Part shown: in pieces, positions 51,885 through 61,225 of the stretch
Numbering within the stretch: position 1 is the stretch's first letter
How the letters are laid out: every line of letters begins with the position of its first letter
Source: an uncultured Eubacteriales bacterium
GTDB lineage: Bacteria; Bacillota; Clostridia; Christensenellales; Aristaeellaceae
Length of the DNA: 64,000 nt
NCBI GenBank assembly: GCA_902795275.1
Contig: CADBKQ010000007.1
Span: 21,487-85,486 of the forward strand
Direction of reading: 5' to 3'
Program-made: the position numbers and the translations under genes
Notes under the pieces: generated by a model
Database searches by the model: none
The model's input: only the letters and a program-made list of their open reading frames with translations
Told to the model about the DNA's origin: nothing

Positions 51885-54107
51885 TCAGTGATTATTTGCC
51901 AAGACAACAGCTTTTCCTGCTTCACACATTATTTCTCTGCCATCGCTCAGGCGCAGGATTCCGTCCCTGTCCGGAACAATCCTGACCGTCCATCCAAGCT
52001 CATCCCATGTTATATCCGCGGTATACCCTCCTCGCCCTCTCAAGCCTCGTATGCTTCCACGTTTCCAATGAGGGGGCAGAGCTGGCAGAATACGAAGAAA
52101 ACCTTCATGGCTTTGCAGCAGCATTTCAGCCATACCAGCAACAGCGCCGAAATTCCCATCGATTTGGAAGGGCGGGTGATTGTCGAAAAGATTAGGAAGC
52201 GTCGACTTTTCCAACAGCAGGCGGATGTTCTCTCCCGCTTTTTCTCCGTCCAGCAATCTTGCCCACAGACAGATGATCCACGCCCGGCTCCATCCCGTAT
52301 GACCACCGCCGTTTCTTAATCTGCTTTCGATGGTAGCGCGGGCGGCGGAGAATTGCACCGCTTGCTTGCCGGTTATCATCTCTCCCGGAAACAACGCGAA
52401 CAGGTGGCTCATATGGCGATGTCCAGGGCACCCGTCCCGGCATTCCCTTAGCCACTCTTTTATCATCCCATTCTCCACTTGAACTGGATGAAGCTTTGCT
52501 TTCAGCTTTGTCCAGCGTAAAACGTCCTTTCCCAGAACCGTTCCGCATTCCTCCAGCGCCGACAGCAAGGACCACAGGATCTGCTGATCCATAGCAGCCC
52601 GGTCCGTAAGTGAGCCGCTGGTACCGGAGGGAGTGATGTATATATTTTCCGGTGAGCAGGAGGGGCTGATCAGTATTTCACCGTTTTCCTCCTTCAGATA
52701 TTCCGCCAGAAATTCTGCGGCGCCTTCAAGCAAGGGAAAGTATTCCTCCAGGAAAGCATGATCGCCCGTGAATCTCCAGTGTTCCGCTATGTGGAGGCAC
52801 AGCCATGCCGCGCCCATAGGCCAATACGTAGCGGGCGGGTAGGTATCCTGCGGCGCGCAGTCTCCCCACAGGTCGGTGTTATGATGGGCTACCCAGCCCT
52901 TTTTTATTCCATACATTTCCCATGCTACCGCTTCGCCCCGGGGCCTCATTCTGTGGAGATGATCGAAGAGTGGCAGATGGCATTCACTCAGGCCGCAGAC
53001 CTCAGCGGGCCAGTAGTTCATTTCTGTATTGATGTTGATGGTATACTTGCTGTCCCAAGGCGGATGGAAATCTTCATTCCACACGCCCTGCAAATTGGCC
53101 GGCAGGCTGCCGGGACGGGAGCAGGAGAACAGCAGGTAGCGCCCATAAGCGAAATATAATGCTTCCAGGCCATTGTCCTGCTGTCCCTGTCTGTATCGCG
53201 CCAGCCGTTCATCTGTTGGCAGGTCATTCAGCGTTTCATCGGATTCCAGAGTCAGAGCGCAGGTGTTCATATGAGAGGTTACATCATTAACATGCGCAGC
53301 CCGAAGCGTTTCATACCCCAGCGCTTCCGCTTCATTCAGTCTTTCCACGCAGGCGGTTAACGGATCACGATCATAAAACGTCGTTGAGGCCGCGAGAAAC
53401 AGATCACATGCTTCCGGACAGCGGATCAGGCTTCCGATGGTTTGTCCATCGGAGCAGCGGCATACGGCTGCCCAGGAAACACCGCCATCACCCGTCCGGC
53501 CGGTGATGGCCATCGTATGATCATCCAATGCCTTGATCTCGTTCAGATAAGCCCCGCGCCGCAGCAGCACACGGCAAGGAAGCCCTCTGTGACGAAGGGC
53601 GAGAATTTGGTGGGGATAAGATACAAAACATTCACGGGAAAAGCGCTTGCCTTTCATTTCGTAGTGTACTGCTGCAACTCCCTGATCTATGTCTAATTCC
53701 CTGCGATAACGCTCCACGGGCTTTTCCAATTTGGTCATATCGCGCTTTGCCATCGAACGGAAACCATGTAAGCCAATGGGCGGATCGTCCCCCATCTGCT
53801 GGAGAATCAGATCGCATAACGGTTCGTAGTGTCTCTCCCCATCTGGTACGCCCGTCAGCGATTCCTCTGCCAGAAGCGTGGCTTCCTGTATCCGATCTTC
53901 CCGTAACAGCTGCCGAATGCGGGGAAGCGCTGCTTTTGCGTTCGGGTTTACCCGATCACGGAATCCGCCGTACCATAGACTGTCTTCATTCAAAGCAATG
54001 CGTTCTATTACTGTTCCACCGAAAAGCATTGCCCCCATCCGTCCATTTCCAAGGGGGAGCGCTTCATTCCAATCAGCGGCGGGCTGCCGATACCATAATT
54101 GCGACAT
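51885..54107 (-). CDS. GH95-like alpha-L-fucosidase
   Basis: 740 residues, full length. It opens with the GH95 pattern [24 protein letters not shown] and [13 protein letters not shown]. Later segments include [23 protein letters not shown] and [20 protein letters not shown]. It should release fucose from host or plant glycans. There is no signal peptide, so it works in the cytoplasm. Base composition is less GC-rich than the phn genes, and it is flanked by transposase and ABC-gene remnants, which suggests acquisition by transfer. Confidence 0.9.
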   Translation of the reverse strand: MSQLWYRQPAADWNEALPLGNGRMGAMLFGGTVIERIALNEDSLWYGGFRDRVNPNAKAALPRIRQLLREDRIQEATLLAEESLTGVPDGERHYEPLCDLILQQMGDDPPIGLHGFRSMAKRDMTKLEKPVERYRRELDIDQGVAAVHYEMKGKRFSRECFVSYPHQILALRHRGLPCRVLLRRGAYLNEIKALDDHTMAITGRTGDGGVSWAAVCRCSDGQTIGSLIRCPEACDLFLAASTTFYDRDPLTACVERLNEAEALGYETLRAAHVNDVTSHMNTCALTLESDETLNDLPTDERLARYRQGQQDNGLEALYFAYGRYLLFSCSRPGSLPANLQGVWNEDFHPPWDSKYTININTEMNYWPAEVCGLSECHLPLFDHLHRMRPRGEAVAWEMYGIKKGWVAHHNTDLWGDCAPQDTYPPATYWPMGAAWLCLHIAEHWRFTGDHAFLEEYFPLLEGAAEFLAEYLKEENGEILISPSCSPENIYITPSGTSGSLTDRAAMDQQILWSLLSALEECGTVLGKDVLRWTKLKAKLHPVQVENGMIKEWLRECRDGCPGHRHMSHLFALFPGEMITGKQAVQFSAARATIESRLRNGGGHTGWSRAWIICLWARLLDGEKAGENIRLLLEKSTLPNLFDNHPPFQIDGNFGAVAGMAEMLLQSHEGFLRILPALPPHWKRGSIRGLRGRGGYTADITWDELGWTVRIVPDRDGILRLSDGREIMCEAGKAVVLANNH

Positions 54108-54249
54108 TCCTTATCTCCCTCACAGTTCACGATAATGATAGCAGTATTATATCTGAAAAATAAAAAGGCGGCAAGGGGAAACCCGCATTTTTCATGCTTC
54201 CAATACGTTGCTTTTCCTGGCATAATGATCACGACACCCGTATGAAGGG

Positions 54250-54362
54250 AGAAAACGAAGAGCTGCCCTCTTCGGCAATCGTTTCTTTGGACAGCACCAC
54301 GATCTTGTCCGCGCCGCTGACGGTGCGCATCCGGTGGGCGATGACTTCATGCGTTGCGGTAA
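54250..54362 (-). pseudogene. C-terminal remnant of an ABC exporter ATPase
   Basis: The minus strand reads ATHEVIAHRMRTVSGADKIV then VLSKETIAEEGSSSF. This is the switch-His region and following strand of an ABC exporter ATPase (TVIVIAHRLRTV...DKIVVL...I.E.G). Walker and signature motifs are gone. The 54363-54613 stretch on its other side is AT-rich and holds nothing recognised. Confidence 0.75.
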
Positions 54363-54613
54363 GCGTTAGTTGAACCTAATATCAGTATCCTATTAAATGA
54401 TCTGCTTTCTGTCAAGACTGTTCAATTGCCTTCTTCTATTGACAATTATCTGATACACAATTATCCGATGATTGATTACTTTTTTCAAGTGTTTAGCACA
54501 AATTCTCTCGGCAGGCAGCAGCGAATACCCTGTTCGCTTGATTCCCGCAAAACAAATTTCAAAAGAAGTCTATATCAGACAAGCGATTTGCTTGATAAAC
54601 AAAATGCAAGCGC

Positions 54614-54814
54614 CTATAAAATAGAGAAACAGCGTAAAGCGACGGATGTGTTGCCGAGAAACTCGGCGGGTTTGTCTATCATCGCGCCGTCGAAATAAGC
54701 CCGCGTCTCGTCGTACAGTGCAAACGGAAAACGGTGAAACCCGCGAAAGAGAAGCGAGAAATCGATCCGGGAAAGCCTTTTATCGATTTCCTGATATGCT
54801 CCGGCAAGATCCAT
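54614..54814 (-). CDS. Short uncharacterised protein, probably truncated
   Basis: 66 residues from an ATG with AAGGAGG upstream. The start DLAGAYQEIDKRLSRIDFSLL and RGFHRFPFALYDETRAYFDG look like a coherent soluble domain, but the protein ends abruptly after EFLGNTSVALRCFSIL. It may be the front part of a longer protein cut by a deletion; downstream is AT-rich non-coding DNA. It is the last of a chain of coupled small genes (yjdF-like, lipoprotein). Confidence 0.5.
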   Translation of the reverse strand: MDLAGAYQEIDKRLSRIDFSLLFRGFHRFPFALYDETRAYFDGAMIDKPAEFLGNTSVALRCFSIL

Positions 54815-54840
54815 GTTTATTCCCTCCTTCTTTTCCTGAT

Positions 54841-55254
54841 TCATTCCTGCTCTCCGGGAATCCGGGCGAAGGAAACATATCCTTTCGCCTGATGACCGGA
54901 TACGGAAATGTGATAGCTGCCCAGTTCGTCGATTTCCAGAATAAAATCGGCGTTCTGCTGTCTGTTTCCCCGGTAGATTGGCTCTTTTCCTTCCAGGCCC
55001 ACAGTCACATTCACAGTTCCTTCTGTATGCGACAGATCAACCTGCAGACGGTCGCCCTCTGACAAGTTCAGGTCAGCCGATTCCTCCCGATTCAGCATGC
55101 TGTACTCCATCCGAAAGCTGGATGTATCGGATACCCTGGATCCGTTAAAAACACTGCCTGTACCGCATCCGGCCAGCAGGAAAATCATGGCGGCAAGCAT
55201 ACAAAACCCTGCCGCTGCTTTTCGTTTGGATTGCCGCGCTGTGTTTTCTTGCAT
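54841..55254 (-). CDS. Small lipoprotein of unknown function
   Basis: 137 residues. A lipoprotein signal with lipobox LLAGC (CMLAAMIFLLAGC) is followed by a beta-rich domain (RLQVDLSHTEGTVNVTVGLEG, GSYHISVSGHQAKGYVSF) without assigned family. The ATG at 55254 shares one base with the yjdF-like stop (TGATG), so translation is coupled. Confidence 0.75.
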   Translation of the reverse strand: MQENTARQSKRKAAAGFCMLAAMIFLLAGCGTGSVFNGSRVSDTSSFRMEYSMLNREESADLNLSEGDRLQVDLSHTEGTVNVTVGLEGKEPIYRGNRQQNADFILEIDELGSYHISVSGHQAKGYVSFARIPGEQE

Positions 55255-55661
55255 CAGTGTCCGCACCTCTTTTCCTTTTTCTTTGCCTGCTTCATTTCAA
55301 ACCGGCGCTGGGCTTCCGCATCCTTTTGTTCCCGGCTGAGCTGGCGGCGTTCCGTCTTCATTTCCTCCCGCTGCAGTTGGAGCGCCTGCTGGGATTTCGT
55401 ACCGATCCCGCTGTGTTCCGTTTGCTTTCTGGCGTTCCTGAGCCGCCGCTTTGGATTGTCCGCCTTTTGCCTTGTTTCCGTTTCTACGGCGGGGCTGAAA
55501 ACCAGTCCATCGTAATGATGCAGGACGAAATCCAAGACCTCATAATCTTTCGGCTCTGCGCCGAAAGTCACTTTGCAGACGGACAATTTTCCATTATCCA
55601 CACGCTCAAAGACACCGACCCAGAAGGGATCATCAAAGAATATCGTCAGGCTTGTTTTCAT
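55254..55661 (-). CDS. yjdF: YjdF-family (DUF2992) protein
   Basis: 135 residues. The pattern FFDDPFWVGVFERVDNGKL, VTFGAEPKDYEVLDF, NPKRRLRNARK and a lysine-rich end (QAKKKEKRCGH) matches the YjdF family. In Bacillus and relatives yjdF is preceded by a riboswitch that binds azaaromatic compounds; no such leader is visible here because the gene is coupled by ATGA to an upstream frame. Function of the protein is not known. Confidence 0.88.
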   Translation of the reverse strand: MKTSLTIFFDDPFWVGVFERVDNGKLSVCKVTFGAEPKDYEVLDFVLHHYDGLVFSPAVETETRQKADNPKRRLRNARKQTEHSGIGTKSQQALQLQREEMKTERRQLSREQKDAEAQRRFEMKQAKKKEKRCGH

Positions 55662-55923
55662 GATTCCTTTCCGGTTCTCTTTTCCAGTCGGTTCTTCCGG
55701 ATTCTTTCATTGATCTGCGCTGCGGTCTTTGCGTTGAGGCCGTAATCGACCAAGTGCCACAGCGCTTCGGCCAGCAGGATAAAACCCGCGTAAATCAGGA
55801 GATCGGTTCCGCTTTGCCAGAAGCCCCAGTAGAGTCCCTTCGCGCCGCCATTGTTCTCAAGAATCCACAGCACAGGAATGTCAGTGCATCTGAAGTTTTG
55901 GCTTTTACAAACTGCAAACTCAT
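55658..55923 (-). pseudogene. Frameshifted small membrane-protein gene
   Basis: The ATG at 55923 overlaps the GNAT stop (ATGA) and starts MSLQFVKAKTSDALTF. A different frame then reads ILENNGGAKGLYWGFWQSGTD, LLIYAGFILLAEALWHLVDY and ends ...LEKRTGKES with an ATGA overlap into yjdF. Both ends are coupled to neighbours but the length (266 bp) is not a multiple of three, so an indel has split it. The second frame carries one clear TM segment. Confidence 0.55.
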
Positions 55924-56501
55924 ATCCGCTCCCCCTTGCTTGTATGCAATAATCTCCGATATTCTTCGGAATATCCCGGTATGATTGGAAATTCCATCTG
56001 GATATCAAAGGGCTCATCTCTAACACAAGATGGTATCGGATGTGCACTCGGTCTGAAGCCCATCGCCATGTAAAACACAATGGTTTCTTCAGCAGAACAG
56101 CAGGAAGCATACAATGCCTCCGCTCCACGGCTTTTTGCATAGTCAGTGACAGTTTCAATCATCTGCCGACCGATTCCGTGCCGTCTGTAATCACGGGATA
56201 CGTGAAAGCTGTCGATGATCATACGGCCTTCGTTCAGTTCCGGTATCAGCATGATTTCGCCGACAACCGTATTGCCGTCAAACGCACAATAAGTGACGTA
56301 CTGTCCCGAAAGAATCTCTGATGCTTTTTCCCGCTTCCGTTCAGGAGACCATGTTTCGGTAAAAGGATGATTCTTCAGAACAAGTTTGCCGTTTTCAATG
56401 CGGTAAACGTTCTTGACCTCCTGAAACCGATCAAACGAATCCATAGAGAACTCGGTGAAATTACTTCTGTCCGCCAGTTTGATTTCAATATCGACTTCCA
56501 A
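55920..56501 (-). CDS. GNAT-family N-acetyltransferase
   Basis: 193 residues from a TTG codon with AAGGAG upstream. Motif A is IDSFHVSRDYRRHGIGRQMIETVTDYA and motif B is YASCCSAEETIVFYMAMGF. The substrate is unknown. It begins the chain of coupled genes running down to 54614. Confidence 0.85.
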   Translation of the reverse strand: MEVDIEIKLADRSNFTEFSMDSFDRFQEVKNVYRIENGKLVLKNHPFTETWSPERKREKASEILSGQYVTYCAFDGNTVVGEIMLIPELNEGRMIIDSFHVSRDYRRHGIGRQMIETVTDYAKSRGAEALYASCCSAEETIVFYMAMGFRPSAHPIPSCVRDEPFDIQMEFPIIPGYSEEYRRLLHTSKGERI

Positions 56502-56523
56502 GTATTGCTTTTCTCCTTTTCAC

Positions 56524-56690
56524 TTATCTGAACCAGGGCAAGAGAACGTCTTCAATAAAATCCACCCGGTCAAACACCGTGGGCTTGAAGTAGGAAGAAA
56601 CTGCGACAACGATAATCAAATTCATCGGTTATGCCGTTTCTTCCGCCGAGAAAATCAAGGGAAGCAGTTGTCCAGTTTTTGCTTGAGCAA
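56524..56690 (-). pseudogene. Possible C-terminal remnant of a serine hydrolase
   Basis: The minus strand of 56625-56524 reads NLIIVVAVSSYFKPTVFDRV then DFIEDVLLPWFR and stop. Just upstream, in another frame, WTTASLDFLGGRNGI may be the preceding strand. Together this resembles the end of class C beta-lactamase-like hydrolases, but the match is weak. The rest of 56502-56811 shows nothing else. Confidence 0.3.
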
Positions 56691-56811
56691 ACCTTCGTCC
56701 ACGGATCACCCTTTCCTTTATTCTGTGTCACTTTCTTTTCCTCGTCTTTTATCGGACTCCACCCATAGACTTCTCTGTCCAGAACTGTGTTTCTTTCACA
56801 TATTGGAGTTC

Positions 56812-57489
56812 CTATGAATTCACTTGCCGGATGTATTCCTCCGCAGATATCATAGGCTTTTCCAGCTCGGCAACCGTATCGCCAGAAAGGGACAGCGTGG
56901 CGCTGTATTCCTTTCCGGCTTTCTCAAAACGTTCCAACAGAGGGTCTGCCACAACAGCGGCCTCCGGCACATTCAGCAGGGGCGTCTCCGGCACGCAAAT
57001 CATATCGGGATTGCCGAAGCAGGTTTTGCACATCTGCTTCAGCCCGTCAAAGTTGCCTTCCCAGTGGGGAAAACCGCAGCCGCAGATCACCACCGTATGG
57101 ATACGTGAAAAATCCACCAATGATTCGTGGCGCACTGTCCCGTCCGCTTCCTGCACCATCTTCATCTTTACCAGCGGGATCGTTCGATCCAGCACGGCTT
57201 TCAGGTGGGAGGGCATGCCGTAGCAGTACAGCGGAAAGCTCCAGATAATCACATCAGCGTCGCGGTACAGATCCAGAATCGCGTTCTGGTCATCGTCAAT
57301 GACGCAGTGGCCGTCTCCACGTGCCCAGCAACCGAAGCAGCCCCGGCAGGGGCCAATTTGCTGGTCAATGACGTTGACAGTGATTACCGTATGACTGCCG
57401 TCAGCGTTCATGCCCTTCAGAAAGGCTTCCGTCAGTCGGAAAGTATCGCTCTTTTTCTTGGGGCTTCCGTTTAACACAAGAATCTTCAT
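56812..57489 (-). CDS. NAD(P)H-dependent FMN reductase / flavodoxin-fold oxidoreductase
   Basis: 225 residues. The start MKILVLNGSPKKKSDTFRLTE is the phosphate-binding loop of the flavodoxin fold. IGPCRGCFGCWARGDGHCVIDDD is the cysteine-rich segment common in this family, and DVIIWSFPLYCYGMPSHLKAVLDR is the FMN-binding region. It should reduce quinones, flavins or aromatic compounds. It lies in a unit with the second TetR gene, suggesting control by an electrophile or drug (inference). The ATG at 57489 is used. Confidence 0.92.
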   Translation of the reverse strand: MKILVLNGSPKKKSDTFRLTEAFLKGMNADGSHTVITVNVIDQQIGPCRGCFGCWARGDGHCVIDDDQNAILDLYRDADVIIWSFPLYCYGMPSHLKAVLDRTIPLVKMKMVQEADGTVRHESLVDFSRIHTVVICGCGFPHWEGNFDGLKQMCKTCFGNPDMICVPETPLLNVPEAAVVADPLLERFEKAGKEYSATLSLSGDTVAELEKPMISAEEYIRQVNS

Positions 57490-57494
57490 TGATC

Positions 57495-57638
57495 TCACAT
57501 CCTCTTTTGATTTTCTGTTACTGATAATTCTCCCGCTGCCTGCTTCCGCGCCTCAGCCTTTTGCGCTTCCGACAGAGAAAAGGCTTTGTCCCAGAAACCG
57601 ATCAAAGCCAGATTGTCCTTCTCCGTTTTATCCGACAT
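57495..57638 (-). CDS. 47-residue protein between tetR and the flavin reductase
   Basis: Reads MSDKTEKDNLALIGFWDKAF then SLSEAQKAEARKQAAGELSV and ends TENQKRM. Its start overlaps the tetR stop by 11 bp and its stop is 6 bp before the reductase ATG, so it sits in the operon. The LIGFWDKAFSLSEAQK stretch resembles the N-terminus of some class I methyltransferases, which would make this a truncated relic; it could also be a true small protein. Confidence 0.5.
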   Translation of the reverse strand: MSDKTEKDNLALIGFWDKAFSLSEAQKAEARKQAAGELSVTENQKRM

Positions 57639-58233
57639 GTCCATGTACCCCGTATACTTTGATAAAATGCCGACTGAACGCTTCTGCCTGCGCTATCGCT
57701 TCGCCGGTTTTCTCCGGTTCCCGGTCGCACAGGTGGATGAGCGCGGAGATCGGAGCGGTATAGGCGAAAGCGACCATCGCGGGATCATCACGGCGCAGCA
57801 GGCCCTTGTCCATCATTCCGGAGAATATGCGCGTAAACATCTCCGTGAGGCCCGTCAGAAAATGCTTTGTCGCCAGCGCTCTTGCGCGGTCATCCCGAAA
57901 CTGCTCGATGGTCAGCAGCTTCCTGGTCTTGATGACCTTTTCATCGTGAACGGTGAAATCAACAAGCCGCATCGTCATCTGAACCAGCTCTTCCAGGGAA
58001 TCCGGCACAGGGGGCAGATGCTCCGTGGAACCGAAACGTTCACCGTAATAAGCGATCATTTCGTCCAACAAGGCGTTCCATATCTCTTCCTTGCTCTCAA
58101 AATGCTTATATGTGGACGATTTAACAAGCCCTACCGAAGCTGCCAGCTCACGGATGTTTGTGCCCGCGTATCCATTCTGGGAGAACATGTCAAGCGCCGC
58201 CGTCAGAATCCTTTCCTTCGTGTCCTTTGCCAT
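57628..58233 (-). CDS. TetR/AcrR-family transcriptional regulator (copy 2)
   Basis: 201 residues. The helix-turn-helix (KERILTAALDMFSQNGYAGT, IRELAASVGLVKSSTYKHF) and ligand domain are about 80% identical by eye to the copy at 632-1222. The ATG at 58233 has GGAGG 8 bp upstream; an upstream frame to 58338 reads through the promoter. It is autoregulated by the same operator type and leads the unit with the flavin reductase. Confidence 0.92.
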   Translation of the reverse strand: MAKDTKERILTAALDMFSQNGYAGTNIRELAASVGLVKSSTYKHFESKEEIWNALLDEMIAYYGERFGSTEHLPPVPDSLEELVQMTMRLVDFTVHDEKVIKTRKLLTIEQFRDDRARALATKHFLTGLTEMFTRIFSGMMDKGLLRRDDPAMVAFAYTAPISALIHLCDREPEKTGEAIAQAEAFSRHFIKVYGVHGHVG

Positions 58234-58258
58234 AGGACGCCTCCATGCAAAATAATAA

Positions 58259-58308
58259 GCGACCGTTCGGTCGCCAAATATTATAGCGAACGAACGGTCA
58301 CTTGTCAA
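58259..58308 (-). promoter_or_regulatory. Promoter/operator of the second tetR gene
   Basis: On the minus strand TTGACA (58308-58303) and TATAAT (58285-58280) are 17 bp apart. Arms GTGACCGTTCG (58301-58291) and CGAACGGTCGC (58269-58259) match as an 11-bp inverted repeat with one mismatch and bracket the -10 box. The half-site GTGACCGT is shared with the operator at 568-611. Confidence 0.85.
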
Positions 58309-58380
58309 GCATATTTTGAAAAGTTCTATATTCAGCAAATCAGTGTTTGATTACCGTTTTATTGGAAGAATGCGCTCAGA

Positions 58381-58569
58381 TCACGCCGCGGGACGATCCG
58401 GCATAATGATCGCGGCAATGATATATACAGCCAGTCCGCCGCCTGCCAGGAAGGACAGGGCCACAAAACCCAGGCGAACAAGGGTCGGGTCGATGTCAAA
58501 ATACTCTCCAATGCCGCCGCACACACCGGCGACTTTTTTGTTCGTGGTGCTCTTATACAGCTGCTTCAT
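58381..58569 (-). CDS. PspC-domain membrane protein
   Basis: 62 residues, a complete small PspC domain: LYKSTTNKKVAGVCGGIGEY, then FDIDPTLVRLGFVALSFLAGG and a TM helix ending MPDRP. These proteins sit in the membrane and relate to envelope stress responses. GGAGGG precedes the ATG. It is followed by the tetR promoter. Confidence 0.93.
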   Translation of the reverse strand: MKQLYKSTTNKKVAGVCGGIGEYFDIDPTLVRLGFVALSFLAGGGLAVYIIAAIIMPDRPAA

Positions 58570-58633
58570 GATAAGTCCCTCCTGAGATCGTCGTTTTGTT
58601 CAAAAATCAGCATTGCGCGGATAGATGGCTATG

Positions 58634-59149
58634 TTATTCCACCTGGGCCTCGTTGTTCCCCACATGAAATTCGATGGCGGAAGCGGCTTTATTCTGCGCC
58701 TTGTCCATGACCTGGTTCACGTTGGTGTTGATGTCCGGGCCGCGGAAGGAATACCGGGTGCCCAGGAACAGGCCCAGGAACAGCACCACCAGGGAGAAGG
58801 GCCAGACCACAAGCATTAAAATGGCCATCACGGTAATGGGCATGGACACCAGTTCGCTTCCCTTGCGGTTGATGACAAACTGGTTGTTATTGCCCAGGCT
58901 GAACATCTTCTTCACCCACGCCCACAGGCTGCCCAGACCCTTGTTCGTCTTCTTTTCAGCTTCCTCCTTGGGCTGTTCCTGGGTGGTGTAGGCGGCGCCG
59001 GATGCTTTGTCGCTCACCTTGCCTTCACCTTCCAGCAGCACCAGCGCGTCCAGCATATCCCAATCGCTGGCTTCCAGAGCGGCTTTCGCTTCTTCGTAGG
59101 TGACGTTGGCCTTGGTCCGCAGGTTTTCTACCATTTCATAATGATCCAT
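58634..59149 (-). CDS. UBA-like/DUF4342 membrane protein
   Basis: 171 residues. The N-terminal HYEMVENLRTKANVTYEEAK and AALEASDWDMLDALVLLE form a UBA-like three-helix domain. A charged linker follows, then a hydrophobic DUF4342-like region (SMPITVMAILMLVVWPFSLV, VLFLGLFLG) with one or two TM segments. AAGGAGG precedes the ATG at 59149. It lies 64 bp upstream of the PspC gene, a common pairing, and may be cotranscribed with it. Confidence 0.85.
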   Translation of the reverse strand: MDHYEMVENLRTKANVTYEEAKAALEASDWDMLDALVLLEGEGKVSDKASGAAYTTQEQPKEEAEKKTNKGLGSLWAWVKKMFSLGNNNQFVINRKGSELVSMPITVMAILMLVVWPFSLVVLFLGLFLGTRYSFRGPDINTNVNQVMDKAQNKAASAIEFHVGNNEAQVE

Positions 59150-59370
59150 CTGTATTTCCTCCTTGGCGTCGCCGCCGTTTTCTTTGTTTTCTGTTCCCTT
59201 GGAACGATGATAGAATAACTCAGGAAAATGAAAACAGCAGGGGGAAAAAGATGAGAAAATCATGAGAATATAGGAAGTTTATTCTTCATTTATTCTTGGT
59301 CAAAGCGTACTGGCTTCCTGACCGTTCTTCTGCGCAATATTGGATATAGACGCCGCGATTCTCTCCGCGG

Positions 59371-60096
59371 TCATGTCCGGAGCTTGTTTTCCGATGGAAA
59401 CGCGATCAATTCAGGCTGATCGAATGTCACCCCACACGCAAGCAGATGATCGATAAACAGGCAGCAATACCCCGGCACCATCTCTTCCGTTTCGTCATGC
59501 GCGTGCATGAGCAGAATATGACTGCTGTTTTCCGAAAGCAAAGCCCCGCCGGAAATGGGGTTTCGATCATGGATTCTTTTCCACACATCTTCTTTCGTGA
59601 ATCCACTGTTGGGCCGAATCCTGTATTCCGCGAAATCAAACGTCCAAAATGTGTCGATATCCCGATCCAGCCCGTTTTCTTTCCACCAGGCAAAGGAAAT
59701 CTGCGCATCCTTTACTTTGCTGAATTTCTTTTCGGCAAGATACCGTTGAAGCGCCGCTTTGTTTTTTCCGCCCTTATCGCCCAAAGGAAAACGGAACGGC
59801 CTGTAATCACGCTTTACCCCGGCGGACTGATAAAGCTGATCGAGCAATTCTTCGCAGGTTTCGATTTCTTTTGCGCTTTCTTCCATGGACAGAGTTGAAA
59901 ACGCGGGATGAGAATAGCTGTGGTTTCCCATAATCATCCCGTGCTGCAAGGCGTATTTTGCCTGTTCCGGATGCTGTTCCAGTTTCCGGCCCACAGCAAA
60001 CATGATCGCTTGGATTCCCTTTTCGTTCAGATAATCGACGATTGCGGGGGTGTTGTTTGATGGAATGTCATCCATGGTTAAGATGGCTCGAATCAT
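59371..60096 (-). CDS. Polysaccharide deacetylase-like (NodB-type) protein
   Basis: 241 residues. NodB motif 1 is ILTMDDIPS (catalytic base and metal Asp pair), motif 2 is GNHSYSHPAFS (metal His pair) and motif 3 is FRFPLGDKGG. A further ILLMHAHDETEEMVPG fits the catalytic His motif. There is no signal peptide, so the substrate may be cytosolic. The ATG at 60096 has GGAGG upstream. Confidence 0.88.
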   Translation of the reverse strand: MIRAILTMDDIPSNNTPAIVDYLNEKGIQAIMFAVGRKLEQHPEQAKYALQHGMIMGNHSYSHPAFSTLSMEESAKEIETCEELLDQLYQSAGVKRDYRPFRFPLGDKGGKNKAALQRYLAEKKFSKVKDAQISFAWWKENGLDRDIDTFWTFDFAEYRIRPNSGFTKEDVWKRIHDRNPISGGALLSENSSHILLMHAHDETEEMVPGYCCLFIDHLLACGVTFDQPELIAFPSENKLRT

Positions 60097-60278
60097 GTCA
60101 TGAATCCTCCATATGCTTCCGTAAATCTGCATGTATTTTCAGTGAATGATTATACTACAAAATCAAAAACAATTCCAGCGCAGGAAAAAAAGCACGGTTG
60201 GAAATATCTTTCTGTCTTGTCCAGACCTCGTTTTCCTGATATGATATAAGCGCAGATGGTGAAAGGGGACAGATTGAC

Positions 60279-60572
60279 ATGATCAGTGTTGCGCTAGTTG
60301 AACATCCAATGATCCGCAAGCACATCATTTTTACAGGCACCGTCCAGGGTGTCGGTTTCCGCTGGCGGGCTCGCCACGCCGCTTCCCTCCACAACTGCAC
60401 CGGTTGGTGTCGGAATGCGTGGGACGGTTCAGTGGTGATGGAGGTTCAAGGAGAGCCGGAGGCGATAGACGCTGTGATGGCCGCCATCGCCGCTGGGCGG
60501 TATGTGGAGATCACCAGCATGGATGTGGAGATCGTTCCTGTGATAGAGGAGCGAGGATTCAGGACGGAATAG
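60279..60572 (+). CDS. acyP: Acylphosphatase
   Basis: 97 residues. KHIIFTGTVQGVGFRWRARHAA carries the catalytic Arg, and GWCRNAWDGSVVMEVQGEPEAI carries the catalytic Asn. It hydrolyses acyl phosphates such as acetyl phosphate. AAAGGGG lies upstream of the ATG at 60279; an internal ATG at 60309 is also possible. It is followed 5 bp later by the MBL gene. Confidence 0.92.
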   Translation: MISVALVEHPMIRKHIIFTGTVQGVGFRWRARHAASLHNCTGWCRNAWDGSVVMEVQGEPEAIDAVMAAIAAGRYVEITSMDVEIVPVIEERGFRTE

Positions 60573-60577
60573 CATCC

Positions 60578-61225
60578 ATGGACAGGATTATGGAACTGCC
60601 CTGCATGATGAAAACGCTGGCATCCGGGGAGGAGTTTTTTCGTGTGGAAACCATAAAGCTGAAATACGGAAATACCAACAGCTTCTTTATTCCTGGCGGA
60701 CTGCTGGTGGATACGGGCTACGCCGGAACACTGACAGCGTTCTATAAGGCACTGAAAGCCAACGGTCTCCGCCTTGAGCGTATCACCCATGTGTTGGCGA
60801 CACATTATCACCCGGATCATTGCGGCCTGATCGGAGAGCTTCAGCAGCACGGCGCAAGTCTGATCCTGCCGGAATCGCAGAAGGGATCCGTTCATGACCC
60901 GGATCATATTTTTGCACGTGACGGGCTGCGGTACATTCCGGTTGATGAAAGCAAGGCGGAGAGGATCAGCTTTGAGGAAAGCAGAGCGTATTTGATGACG
61001 CTTGGCATCGCCGGTGAAATCATCTCCACACCCAGCCACAGCGCAGACAGTGTTTCTCTTATCCTTGACAACGGCGACTGCATCGTCGGCGACCTGCAGC
61101 CGAGGGAGTTCCTTGACGGCTATGAATCAAACAAAGCATTGCGGACAGACTGGGAGCGGATCATGAACTGCCATCCGAAAAGGATCTTGTATGCGCACAT
61201 GCCGGAAATGAGGATCAAGCGATGA
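60578..61225 (+). CDS. Metallo-beta-lactamase-fold hydrolase
   Basis: 215 residues, cytoplasmic. The zinc-binding motif is ATHYHPDHCGLIGEL, with further ligands likely in STPSHSADSVSLIL and IVGDLQPREF, and His at LYAHMPEM. The substrate could be a thioester, lactone or phosphodiester. It overlaps the next gene by ATGA and follows acyP by 5 bp, so the three form an operon. Confidence 0.9.
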   Translation: MDRIMELPCMMKTLASGEEFFRVETIKLKYGNTNSFFIPGGLLVDTGYAGTLTAFYKALKANGLRLERITHVLATHYHPDHCGLIGELQQHGASLILPESQKGSVHDPDHIFARDGLRYIPVDESKAERISFEESRAYLMTLGIAGEIISTPSHSADSVSLILDNGDCIVGDLQPREFLDGYESNKALRTDWERIMNCHPKRILYAHMPEMRIKR

